DNA of 6,559 nt from Acidobacteriota bacterium (GTDB lineage: Bacteria > Acidobacteriota > Holophagae > Thermotomaculales > Thermotomaculaceae), in assembly GCA_027067895.1 (NCBI GenBank), contig JAMOUY010000326.1, forward strand, positions 1 to 6,559, given 5' to 3'. Positions 1 through 5,925 of this stretch are shown piece after piece; the stretch's first letter is position 1; every line of letters starts with the position of its first letter. Both the position numbers and the translations under genes were made by a program. The notes under the pieces are model-generated. The model saw only the letters and a program-made list of their open reading frames with translations, made no database searches and had not been told where the DNA came from.

Positions 1-1035
1 CTGAATCAGATGAACTGCAAGAGGGGGAAAAATTCCCGCTTCCTTCATAGGCCTTGCAACCCCTTCTCCCTTTTTAGCGCCTTTGATTACAGGCTCAAAA
101 GCCTCTCTGATAACAGAGTTGGATATAATTTCCTTGACAATTGTCAAAGCCTGAATAAGGGGGACGGCGCTTGTAACAAGTATTCCCGCAGTTGAGGCAA
201 GCCTTGCGGTTTCAGACTCAACAACAAGTCTTTTTATTACGGGAAGTTTCAATAAAATTTCGTCCCTCTTCCTTCTTCCCTTTTCCGTCGAAACCCACTT
301 TTTATACCCAAACCATACAAGAAGTATGAAACCCAGAATAAACCATTTATAGGTAACGAAAAAATCGGAAATATCCATCATAATTTGAGTCGGCACAGGC
401 AACTCCTGCCCCATTGACTCAAAAATCTCCTGAAATTTGGGCAAAACGTATCCTACAAGAATTCCAACTGTTAAAACACCGACCGTAAGCAAAAGCGCGG
501 GGTAAATCAAAGACGAAATAACATAGGATTTCAATTCCTCTTTCTGCCTCAAATAGTCAAGCAACTGCTCCATAACAACATCAACAACTCCCGCCGATTC
601 TCCAGCTTTAATCATATTCACATAAAGTTTGGAAAAAAAGTCTGGAAATTTTGCCATTGCATCCGCAAGGGATTTACCGGAATTTACGTCTTTCAACAGA
701 GAAGACGCGATAGACCTCATATTTTCGCTTTCCGACAACTCCACCATCAAACTCAAACTTCTGTCAATGGGAATTCCCGAACGAAGCAAAACCGCAAGTT
801 TTTCGGTAAAAAGCAAAACATCCGACGACTTTACCTTTTTCCTTTTTCTGAAAATAGCGGAAATATCCAGATTTCTTATTCCTTCGGTTGAAACAGACTG
901 GGAATCGGATACGGAAATGGGAATAAATCCCATGGAAGAGACTTTTTTCCTTGCCTCTTCAAGAGACTGCGCTTCAATCTCTCCCTCTTTAATTTCTCCC
1001 GTTTTTGTGGATGCTTTATAGTAAAATTTTGCCAT
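1..1035 (-). CDS. pilC: Type IV pilus / type II secretion inner-membrane platform protein PilC (GspF family), 3' end cut by window edge
   Basis: This is the inner-membrane platform protein on which the PilB ATPase acts during assembly of a type IV pilus or type II pseudopilus. The frame is open from ATG at 1035 to the left edge, giving 345 codons; the family is usually about 400 residues, so roughly 60 residues, including the last membrane helix, lie outside. The N-terminus (MAKFYYKAST, then KTGEIKEGEIEA) is typical of the family. The first cytoplasmic GspF domain spans about residues 70-190 (FTEKLAVLLRSGIPI at 76-90; KAGESAGVVD at 143-152). Membrane helices fall near 174-200 and 229-243, separated by LPKFQEIFESMGQELPVPTQ. 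The second GspF domain begins near 270 (ARLASTAGILVTSAVPL at 278-294; FPPLAVHLIQ at 336-345). AGGAAGAG, just upstream and overlapping the end of pilB, is the ribosome binding site. The start lies one nucleotide after the pilB stop, so translation is probably coupled. A GspF assignment is possible, because no pilin or secretin gene is visible to decide. Confidence 0.93.
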   Translation of the reverse strand, partial: MAKFYYKASTKTGEIKEGEIEAQSLEEARKKVSSMGFIPISVSDSQSVSTEGIRNLDISAIFRKRKKVKSSDVLLFTEKLAVLLRSGIPIDRSLSLMVELSESENMRSIASSLLKDVNSGKSLADAMAKFPDFFSKLYVNMIKAGESAGVVDVVMEQLLDYLRQKEELKSYVISSLIYPALLLTVGVLTVGILVGYVLPKFQEIFESMGQELPVPTQIMMDISDFFVTYKWFILGFILLVWFGYKKWVSTEKGRRKRDEILLKLPVIKRLVVESETARLASTAGILVTSAVPLIQALTIVKEIISNSVIREAFEPVIKGAKKGEGVARPMKEAGIFPPLAVHLIQ

Positions 1036-1036
1036 A

Positions 1037-2710
1037 CTACTCTTCCTGAGTAACTCTCAAAACTTCTTCCGGCGTGGTAATTCCCTGAATAACCTTCAAA
1101 AATCCGTCTTCCCTCAAAGACCTCATCCCCATCTTCTTCGCATAGGATTTCAGTTTCGGGGTATCGGGTTTTTCAAGCACCATTCTTCTGACATTTTCGT
1201 CAATCATAAACAATTCAAAAATAGCGATTCTTCCAACATACCCCGTAAAATTGCACTCCTTGCACCCTTCCGCGGTGTAAACCTCGGGGATTTTATCAAA
1301 CCTTGAAACGTCAATGTCAAAATCCCTTATATGCTCTTTTGTAAGTTTTATCTTTTTCCTGCAATTTTTGCACACAACCCTTACAAGCCTTTGTGCAAGC
1401 ACTCCGATTAAAGTTGAGGAAATAAGATAATCCTCAACACCCATGTCAAGAAGCCTTGTAACCGCACCACAGGCATCGTTTGTATGCAAGGTTGAAAGCA
1501 CAAGGTGTCCCGTCAAAGACGCCTGAATTGCAATTTCGGCGGTCTCCTTATCCCTTATCTCTCCAACAAGTATAATGTCGGGGTCTTGCCTTAATATGGT
1601 TCTTAATCCGGAAGCAAAGGTTAATCCCACCTGCTGGTTTACGTGAATCTGGTTTACTCCGTCCAATTGGTATTCAACAGGGTCTTCAACCGTGATGATT
1701 TTTTTCTCGGGAGAGTTGAGCCTGTTTAAAACCGCGTAAAGAGTTGTCGTCTTACCGCTTCCGGTCGGTCCGGTAACAAGGATAATACCGTGAGGCTTTT
1801 TAATCAAGGTTTCAAACTGTTTGTAAGTATCTGACGGAAAGCCCAACTTGCCCAAATCAAAGAGTTTTATGCTTCCCTTATCCAGAATTCTCATTACCAC
1901 CGATTCGCCGTGCAAAGTCGGGACTGTTGATACACGAAGGTCTATCTCTTTTCCCAAAACCCTCAAATTTATTCTTCCGTCCTGAGGCACTCTCTTTTCC
2001 GCAATGTCAAGTTTTGACATAATCTTTATCCTTGAAATAACAGCCGGCGCAAGGCTTCTCGGCGGTTTTTCCACATCGTGCAATACGCCGTCTATCCTGA
2101 ATCTTATTCTCAAAACCTTTTCAAAAGGCTCAACGTGAATATCGGAAGCCTTCATCTCAACAGCCTTTGAAATCATCTGATTAACAAGCCTAATAACAGG
2201 CGCCTCGGAAGCAAGGTCTTTCAACTGCTCTATGTTGTCTTCGTCTATCTCGCCTAAAACATTGGCTTCGTCAATAGCCTGCTCTTCCTCATAGAGTTTT
2301 TTAAGATTGTCAAGAATCTCAGACTCGGCGCCAAGATAAGCCTTAACGTCAAGGTTGAGCATTGTTTCAAGTGCGGCTATGGTCTCAAAGTCAAACGGGT
2401 CGTCCATAATGACTTCAAGTACAGAATCTGTTTTTTTCAAAGGAAAAATAACCTTGTTTTTCAAAAATTCGTATGACAAATCCTCAATTTTTTCAACCTC
2501 TTCAATATCGGGAAAAGAATCTCCGTAATAAGCCTCAACTCCCGTCTGCTCTACAAGGGATTCAATCAAGTCTTTTTCGGTTATATAACCCAAACTTAAA
2601 AGAATTTTCCCTATTTTTTGCCCGCTTTCCTTTTGTAAAATTAAAGCCCTGTCTATGTCCGTTTTGTCAACCTTGCCTTTGTCAATTAAAATCTCGCCAA
2701 GTTTCTTCAT
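1037..2710 (-). CDS. pilB: Type IV pilus assembly ATPase PilB (GspE/PulE family) with N-terminal MshEN domain
   Basis: This cytoplasmic hexameric ATPase powers pilus (or pseudopilus) polymerisation through the PilC platform. The 557-residue length is normal. An N-terminal MshEN / T2SSE_N region (about 1-145) opens with two 24-residue repeats, at 3-26 and 32-55, separated by five residues. This is the layout known for cyclic-di-GMP binding. The N2 domain follows (ASDIHVEPFEK at 188-198, RFRIDGVL at 203-210). The ATPase core then has Walker A GPTGSGKTTT at 314-323, an Asp box VEDPVEY at 341-347, Walker B with LVGEIRD at 381-387 and a His box GHLVLSTLHTND at 401-412. A tetracysteine zinc site is formed by C447, C450, C483 and C486, and rules out PilT, which lacks it. 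GAGGTG lies just before the ATG (4 nt between GAGG and the start), and a promoter lies upstream. Motifs such as LHGESVVMRILD read as PilB-like, but GspE of a type II system cannot be excluded from two genes. Confidence 0.94.
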   Translation of the reverse strand: MKKLGEILIDKGKVDKTDIDRALILQKESGQKIGKILLSLGYITEKDLIESLVEQTGVEAYYGDSFPDIEEVEKIEDLSYEFLKNKVIFPLKKTDSVLEVIMDDPFDFETIAALETMLNLDVKAYLGAESEILDNLKKLYEEEQAIDEANVLGEIDEDNIEQLKDLASEAPVIRLVNQMISKAVEMKASDIHVEPFEKVLRIRFRIDGVLHDVEKPPRSLAPAVISRIKIMSKLDIAEKRVPQDGRINLRVLGKEIDLRVSTVPTLHGESVVMRILDKGSIKLFDLGKLGFPSDTYKQFETLIKKPHGIILVTGPTGSGKTTTLYAVLNRLNSPEKKIITVEDPVEYQLDGVNQIHVNQQVGLTFASGLRTILRQDPDIILVGEIRDKETAEIAIQASLTGHLVLSTLHTNDACGAVTRLLDMGVEDYLISSTLIGVLAQRLVRVVCKNCRKKIKLTKEHIRDFDIDVSRFDKIPEVYTAEGCKECNFTGYVGRIAIFELFMIDENVRRMVLEKPDTPKLKSYAKKMGMRSLREDGFLKVIQGITTPEEVLRVTQEE

Positions 2711-2753
2711 AACACCTCATTTGACGCTTTTTCCCTAACAATAGTTCTTAAAA

Positions 2754-2782
2754 ATGATAGCAGGATTACGTTTTTTTTTCAA
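2754..2782 (-). promoter_or_regulatory. Predicted sigma-70 promoter for pilB-pilC
   Basis: On the minus strand a -35 element TTGAAA (2777-2782) is separated by exactly 17 nt from TATCAT (2754-2759). The -10 is preceded by TG one base away, giving an extended -10 (TGCTATCAT). A T-rich tract lies immediately upstream of the -35 and could act like an UP element. The predicted start of transcription is near 2747, leaving a leader of about 36 nt before the pilB ATG. The -35 AAA and the first six spacer bases are one uninterrupted run of nine A. The match is inferred from the sequence only. Confidence 0.65.
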
Positions 2783-2787
2783 AAAAA
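2771..2787. repeat. Back-to-back homopolymers T9-C-A7 inside the pilBC promoter
   Basis: On the plus strand nine T (2771-2779), one C and seven A (2781-2787) lie together. On the minus strand this reads T7-G-A9 and covers the -35 element and part of the -35/-10 spacer of the pilB promoter. There is no GC-rich stem, so it is not a canonical terminator for the gene ending at 2816. Runs of this length are prone to slippage and sequencing error. Confidence 0.8.
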
Positions 2788-2815
2788 CAATGAAAGAAAA
2801 GGAATACAAGAAAAA

Positions 2816-3286
2816 TCAGCGCAGGTTTTCAATAAGGGTTCTAATTATCGGATAAGCCTTTTTATAAATTTCAGGGTCAATTGACGCTCTGGGGCCTGCC
2901 ACGTTTAAAACCTCTATGCGGTTTTCACCTACAAAAGTTTCTATTTCCTTCACGGCGGAAAAAATATCCGTTTTTGACAAATCAATTATAAGAAGAGGTT
3001 TTCTCATTTCTTTCGCATAATAAATGGTAAACATAGTACCCTTACCGCAAATTCCGTCATAAACAACAACAGTCCCGTCAGAATCTTCAATATTTTTCTT
3101 TGTTCTGTCGGAATAATCATCGGAATTCAGTTCAACAAGTAAAGAGTATTTTTCGTCAATAACACCGTCTTCGGCAAGCCTTCCTCTCGGGATATAGCCT
3201 CCGTAAGGAAAATTGCAGTCAATTGCGGCGTCAAGTGCCGCTCTGTCAACTCCCGTTTGTCCGCCTGAAATTATTTTTTTAAGCAT
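2816..3286 (-). CDS. Putative molybdenum carrier family protein (Rossmann-like, SLOG-type fold)
   Basis: This is a small soluble protein of 156 residues, close to the usual length of the family annotated as putative molybdenum carrier (MoCo_carrier, PF12694). Family hallmarks are all present: the N-terminal glycine-rich loop SGGQTGVDRAALDAA (7-21), GGYIPRGRLAEDG (29-41), NIEDSDGTVVVY (65-76), a second glycine-rich turn CGKGT (80-84), a beta strand PLLIIDL (97-103) and VLNVAGPR (126-133). The fold resembles lysine-decarboxylase-like/SLOG nucleotide-binding proteins, so a nucleotide or cofactor ligand is likely. The true substrate is not known, and the family name rests on structural resemblance to a molybdenum cofactor carrier protein. 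There is no signal peptide or membrane segment. An AAAAAGG sequence 7 nt before the ATG is a modest ribosome binding site. The gene lies 40 nt after tRNA-Leu with no clear promoter of its own, so it is probably read through from the tRNA promoter. No molybdenum genes are nearby. Confidence 0.85.
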   Translation of the reverse strand: MLKKIISGGQTGVDRAALDAAIDCNFPYGGYIPRGRLAEDGVIDEKYSLLVELNSDDYSDRTKKNIEDSDGTVVVYDGICGKGTMFTIYYAKEMRKPLLIIDLSKTDIFSAVKEIETFVGENRIEVLNVAGPRASIDPEIYKKAYPIIRTLIENLR

Positions 3287-3326
3287 TGTATTGCCTTTTT
3301 GAAAAATTTAAGGAAGGATAAAAAAA

Positions 3327-3413
3327 TGGTGCCCAGGGCGGGATTCGAACCCGCACGCCCAACAGAGCACCACCCCCTCAAGATGGCGTGTCTGCCAATT
3401 CCACCACCTGGGC
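3327..3413 (-). tRNA. tRNA-Leu, anticodon GAG
   Basis: This is an 87-nt class II tRNA including an encoded CCA. The acceptor stem GCCCAGG pairs with CCTGGGC, followed by discriminator A and CCA. The anticodon stem CCATC/GGTGG encloses the loop TTGAGGG, whose third to fifth bases are GAG, reading CUC and CUU codons. A long variable arm GCTC-TGTT-GGGC and a T arm GCGGG-TTCGAAT-CCCGC complete the cloverleaf. The D-arm sequence GGTGGAATTGGCAGACAC is typical of bacterial tRNA-Leu. The gene follows secG, the same neighbour as leuU (GAG) in Escherichia coli. Six T residues directly follow the CCA. Confidence 0.97.
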
Positions 3414-3428
3414 ACGCATCAAAAATCA

Positions 3429-3453
3429 GCGATAAGAATTTTATCTTAATCGC
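3429..3453 (-). repeat. Imperfect inverted repeat between secG and tRNA-Leu
   Basis: On the minus strand GCGATTAAGA, then TAAAAT, then TCTTATCGC form a nine-base-pair stem with one bulged base and a six-base centre. The centre is exactly the predicted -10 hexamer of the tRNA promoter. Five T residues follow four bases after the stem, so as RNA it could also act as a weak terminator or processing hairpin after secG. Either role is inferred; the stem is mostly A/T with a GC-rich base. Confidence 0.45.
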
Positions 3454-3466
3454 GTTGCATTTGCAA
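3438..3466 (-). promoter_or_regulatory. Predicted sigma-70 promoter for tRNA-Leu and downstream gene
   Basis: On the minus strand TTGCAA (3461-3466, four of six matches to the -35 consensus) is followed after exactly 17 nt by TAAAAT (3438-3443, five of six matches to the -10 consensus). Transcription would start near 3431, about 18 nt before the tRNA 5' end. The -35 begins within two bases of the secG stop codon. The tRNA could also be supplied by read-through from the gap-pgk-tpiA-secG operon. The site is predicted only. Confidence 0.5.
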
Positions 3467-3467
3467 G

Positions 3468-3962
3468 TTATTTTTTAGGTTTTTCACTCTCTTTTTTGTT
3501 AGTGTCTTTTTCCTTTGCCTGAGAGTTATCTTTTACCGCCTTTTGCTCATTAACCTTTGAATCGTCTTTCTTTTCTTCTTTTTTTGCTTCCTGAGAAGAC
3601 TGATTTTCCTCGGCCTTTTTCACTTCTTTTTTTACGGTTTCGGCTGAAAGTCCGTTTTCTTTCTTTTTTGACTTTTCGTTTAAAGTCTGCTCAACAGATG
3701 TTTTTGGATTAACCGACTGCAAAATAGATTTTCTCTCCCTTGTTTTCAAAACCGCAAGGGAAAGAGAAGTTACGGCAAAAATAACGGTTAAAACAACAGT
3801 TGCCTTTGTCAGGAAACTTGTTGCCCCGGTGCTTCCGAAAACAGTCTGGCTTCCGCCTCCCAATGCGGAAACAACGTCTCCGCCTTTACCGTCCTGCAAA
3901 AGAATAACAACCATCAAAAGGATAGAAACAATAACATGAATTACAAGCACAAACGTGTACAA
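3468..3962 (-). CDS. secG: Protein translocase subunit SecG with long charged C-terminal tail; TTG start
   Basis: SecG is the small auxiliary subunit of the SecYEG inner-membrane export channel and stimulates SecA-driven translocation. The first 72 residues are canonical: membrane helix 1 at about 2-22, then LLQDGKGGDVVSALGGG (21-37), SQTVFGSTGATSFLTKAT (38-55), and membrane helix 2 at about 52-72. The family is usually 75-110 residues. Here it is 164, because residues from about 75 onward form a tail rich in Lys, Glu, Asn, Gln and Ser (23 Lys and 18 acidic among the last 84), probably disordered. By E. coli SecG topology it would face the periplasm. The start is TTG at 3960-3962. It is chosen because GGAGGT lies six bases upstream, and the next in-frame Met (residue 17) would destroy helix 1. 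The gene begins two bases after the tpiA stop, so translation is likely coupled. Confidence 0.93.
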   Translation of the reverse strand: MYTFVLVIHVIVSILLMVVILLQDGKGGDVVSALGGGSQTVFGSTGATSFLTKATVVLTVIFAVTSLSLAVLKTRERKSILQSVNPKTSVEQTLNEKSKKKENGLSAETVKKEVKKAEENQSSQEAKKEEKKDDSKVNEQKAVKDNSQAKEKDTNKKESEKPKK

Positions 3963-3964
3963 CT

Positions 3965-4726
3965 TTATACCTCCATACCAATCTTAATTATTTCCGCGAA
4001 GGATTGGGGTTTAAGGCTTGCGCCTCCAATTAAAGCCCCGTCAATTTCGTCAACCGAAAGAAGGCTTTTGGCATTCCCCGGTTTGACGCTGCCGCCGTAA
4101 AGTATTCTAATCTCGTCGGCAACTATGGAATTATACAACTCTTTTATCCTTTTGCGAATAAAAAAATGAGCATCTTTTGCAATTTCAGGGGTTGCCGTCT
4201 TTCCCGTGCCTATTGCCCACACAGGTTCATAGGCAATAATAACCTTTTTTGCATCGTCCGGGGAAATGTCGTTAAAGGCGGAATCAACCTGTTCTTTTAA
4301 AACTTTCTCGGTTTTTTCGTCTTCCCTTTCTTTTAATGTTTCCCCCACACACAGAATTGGCGTTAAGCCTTCTTCAAGTGCTTTTTTCAGTTTTTTGCTT
4401 ATCAATTCGTTGCTTTCGTTGAAAATATGCCTTCTTTCGCTGTGTCCCAAAATAACGAAATCAACATTCAACTCTTTCAAAAATTTAGGGGAAATTTCTC
4501 CCGTAAAAGCGCCGCTGTCCTCAAAATACATATTCTGCGCGCCGATTAAAATATTCTTTGTCCTGCAAACCTCAACCGCTTTGGGAATTGAGGTAAACGG
4601 CGGGGCAATTGCTATGTCAACCTTACCGTAATCCGCAACAAGGTTGAACAATTCGTTGAAAAAATCCTCCGTCTCCTTTATTCCTTTGTTCATTTTCCAG
4701 TTGCCGGCTATAAAAAGTTTTCTCAT
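3965..4726 (-). CDS. tpiA: Triosephosphate isomerase
   Basis: This cytosolic TIM-barrel enzyme interconverts dihydroxyacetone phosphate and glyceraldehyde 3-phosphate in glycolysis and gluconeogenesis. The 253-residue length is typical. Active-site residues are all present: N9 and K11 in AGNWKMN, catalytic H95 in ILGHSERR, and the catalytic base E167 in AYEPVWAIGTGKTAT, which also carries the mobile phosphate-gripping loop 6. YGGSV at 210-214 and the glycine pair in LIGGASL at 232-238 complete the phosphate site. The ATG is preceded by AGGTAGGTGA, which overlaps the pgk stop codon, with seven bases between the two genes. Nothing suggests truncation or loss of activity. Confidence 0.98.
   Translation of the reverse strand: MRKLFIAGNWKMNKGIKETEDFFNELFNLVADYGKVDIAIAPPFTSIPKAVEVCRTKNILIGAQNMYFEDSGAFTGEISPKFLKELNVDFVILGHSERRHIFNESNELISKKLKKALEEGLTPILCVGETLKEREDEKTEKVLKEQVDSAFNDISPDDAKKVIIAYEPVWAIGTGKTATPEIAKDAHFFIRKRIKELYNSIVADEIRILYGGSVKPGNAKSLLSVDEIDGALIGGASLKPQSFAEIIKIGMEV
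3969..3974 (-). promoter_or_regulatory. Strong Shine-Dalgarno sequence that fixes the secG TTG start
   Basis: GGAGGT on the minus strand lies inside the last codons of tpiA (from the final Met codon into the Val codon). It is six bases from the TTG taken as the start of secG. It is the best ribosome binding site in the window and is the main reason for accepting the rare initiation codon. Confidence 0.85.
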
Positions 4727-4733
4727 ATTTCAC

Positions 4734-5918
4734 CTACCTTTCCGCAAGCACTTCTATGCCGGGAAGTTTTTTCCCCGCAAGGTATTCAAGGGAAGCGCCG
4801 CCTCCCGTTGATACGTGGGAAATTTTGTCAAAAACCCCGGCTTTTTTTACGGCAGACGCACTGTCTCCCCCGCCTATAACCGAAACACATCCGCATTCGG
4901 CAATTGCGTGGGCTATGGCAATTGTGCCTGCCGAAAACCTGTCTATCTCAAAAATACCCATAGGGCCGTTCCAAACAACGGTTTTTGCGCCTTTCAACAC
5001 CTCTTTGAATTTGACAATTGTCTCAGGGCCAATATCAACACCCATAAAACCTTCGGGAATTTTTTCATCCAGCGTAATCTCAACCTTGCCGTCCTCTATC
5101 TTGTCGGTAATTACATGGTCAACGGGAAGAAGAAAATCAATGCCTTTTTGCTGTGCTTTCTCCATAAGTTTTCCCGCCAACTCAACCATCTCCATTTCAA
5201 GAATTGACTTTCCAATCTCAACTCCCTTTGCCTTCAAAAAGGTATAAGCCATAGCACCGCCTATCAGCACGGCGTCAACTTTGTTTAAAAGGTTTTCAAT
5301 AACGGGAATTTTGTCAGAAACCTTCGCGCCGCCTAAAATAGCGACATAGGGTTTTTCAGGGTTGGCCAAAATGTTTTCAAAGTAATGAATTTCCTTTTCC
5401 ACAAGAAATCCGGCAACGGGTTTTTCGTAAAGTGTGGGCAATACGTAAACCGACGCGTCCTTTCTGTGGCATGTGCCGAATGCGTCGTTTACGTAAAGGT
5501 CTGAAAGTTTTCTCAACTCTTTTGCAAAGTTTATATCGCTTTTTTTCTCCCCTTTTTCAAACCTTAAATTTTCAATAAGCAACAATTCGCCTTCTTTTAA
5601 TTCGTTGCTCATTTTTACGACATCTTCGCCGACAACTTTTTCAGAATAATGAATTTTGTCTCCGTATTCCGCTTTAAGCCTTAAAAAAACAGGTTTCATT
5701 GAGTAATTTTCTTCAAATCCCTCGCCTTTCGGCCTTCCCCTGTGAGACGCAAGCACTACTCTTCCGCCGTTTTTCAACACGTAGTTAATTGTGGGAAGGG
5801 CGCTTACAATTCTGTTGTCGTCGCTTACAACTCCGTTGGCAACCGGGACATTAAAATCAACCCTAATAAAAACCCTTTTGCCTTTTACGTCAAGGTCTTT
5901 TACCGTTGCCTTGGCCAT
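4734..5918 (-). CDS. pgk: Phosphoglycerate kinase
   Basis: This cytosolic monomeric kinase transfers the acyl phosphate of 1,3-bisphosphoglycerate to ADP, the first ATP-yielding step of glycolysis. The 394-residue length is standard and both Rossmann-like lobes are complete. The N-terminal substrate-binding basic patch is intact: RVDFNVP (19-25, with D21 and N23), R36, H59 and R62 in ASHRGRPKG, R119 in ENLRFEKGE, and R152 in DAFGTCHRKDAS. The nucleotide lobe has ILGGAKVSDK (194-203), WNGPMG (316-321) with E324, GGGDS (349-353) and STGGGAS (370-376). Cys150 and the KD pair after R152 differ from the commoner DAFGTAHR-A-H form but do not touch the key arginine. The ATG has GAGG five bases upstream, overlapping the gap stop codon, and the gap gene ends seven bases before it. 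This supports a single gap-pgk-tpiA-secG transcript. Confidence 0.99.
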   Translation of the reverse strand: MAKATVKDLDVKGKRVFIRVDFNVPVANGVVSDDNRIVSALPTINYVLKNGGRVVLASHRGRPKGEGFEENYSMKPVFLRLKAEYGDKIHYSEKVVGEDVVKMSNELKEGELLLIENLRFEKGEKKSDINFAKELRKLSDLYVNDAFGTCHRKDASVYVLPTLYEKPVAGFLVEKEIHYFENILANPEKPYVAILGGAKVSDKIPVIENLLNKVDAVLIGGAMAYTFLKAKGVEIGKSILEMEMVELAGKLMEKAQQKGIDFLLPVDHVITDKIEDGKVEITLDEKIPEGFMGVDIGPETIVKFKEVLKGAKTVVWNGPMGIFEIDRFSAGTIAIAHAIAECGCVSVIGGGDSASAVKKAGVFDKISHVSTGGGASLEYLAGKKLPGIEVLAER

Positions 5919-5925
5919 TTTTTCC

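Noticed and set aside
629..1021. 130-codon open frame on the plus strand
   Set aside because: It lies wholly opposite pilC, which has strong family motifs. Its translation resembles no family and no ribosome site precedes it.
2783..2815. Terminator after the putative molybdenum carrier gene
   Set aside because: The tract is T-rich but contains no stem with GC pairs; T7-G-A9 cannot form a hairpin with a workable loop and fits the pilB promoter better.
3321..3330. T-run directly after the tRNA CCA as an intrinsic terminator
   Set aside because: No independent GC-rich hairpin precedes it; the only stems are those of the tRNA itself. The next gene lacks its own clear promoter, so read-through is as likely.
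3327..3413. tRNA 3' end as an integration site for a mobile element
   Set aside because: No second copy of the tRNA 3' end, no integrase and no phage-like genes are visible. The downstream genes look like ordinary chromosomal genes.
3480..3743. SecG tail as a frameshift or fused separate gene
   Set aside because: The frame is continuous without any domain or internal start. The tail is uniform in composition, and the stop lies in a sensible place just before the tRNA promoter.
4266..4631. 121-codon plus-strand open frame opposite tpiA
   Set aside because: tpiA is unambiguous in this region. The antisense frame is serine/phenylalanine-rich, as expected from reading lysine/glutamate codons backwards.
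4756..5247. 163-codon and overlapping 130-codon plus-strand open frames opposite pgk
   Set aside because: These are antisense shadows created by codon bias in pgk; the two frames overlap each other and neither shows a recognisable domain.
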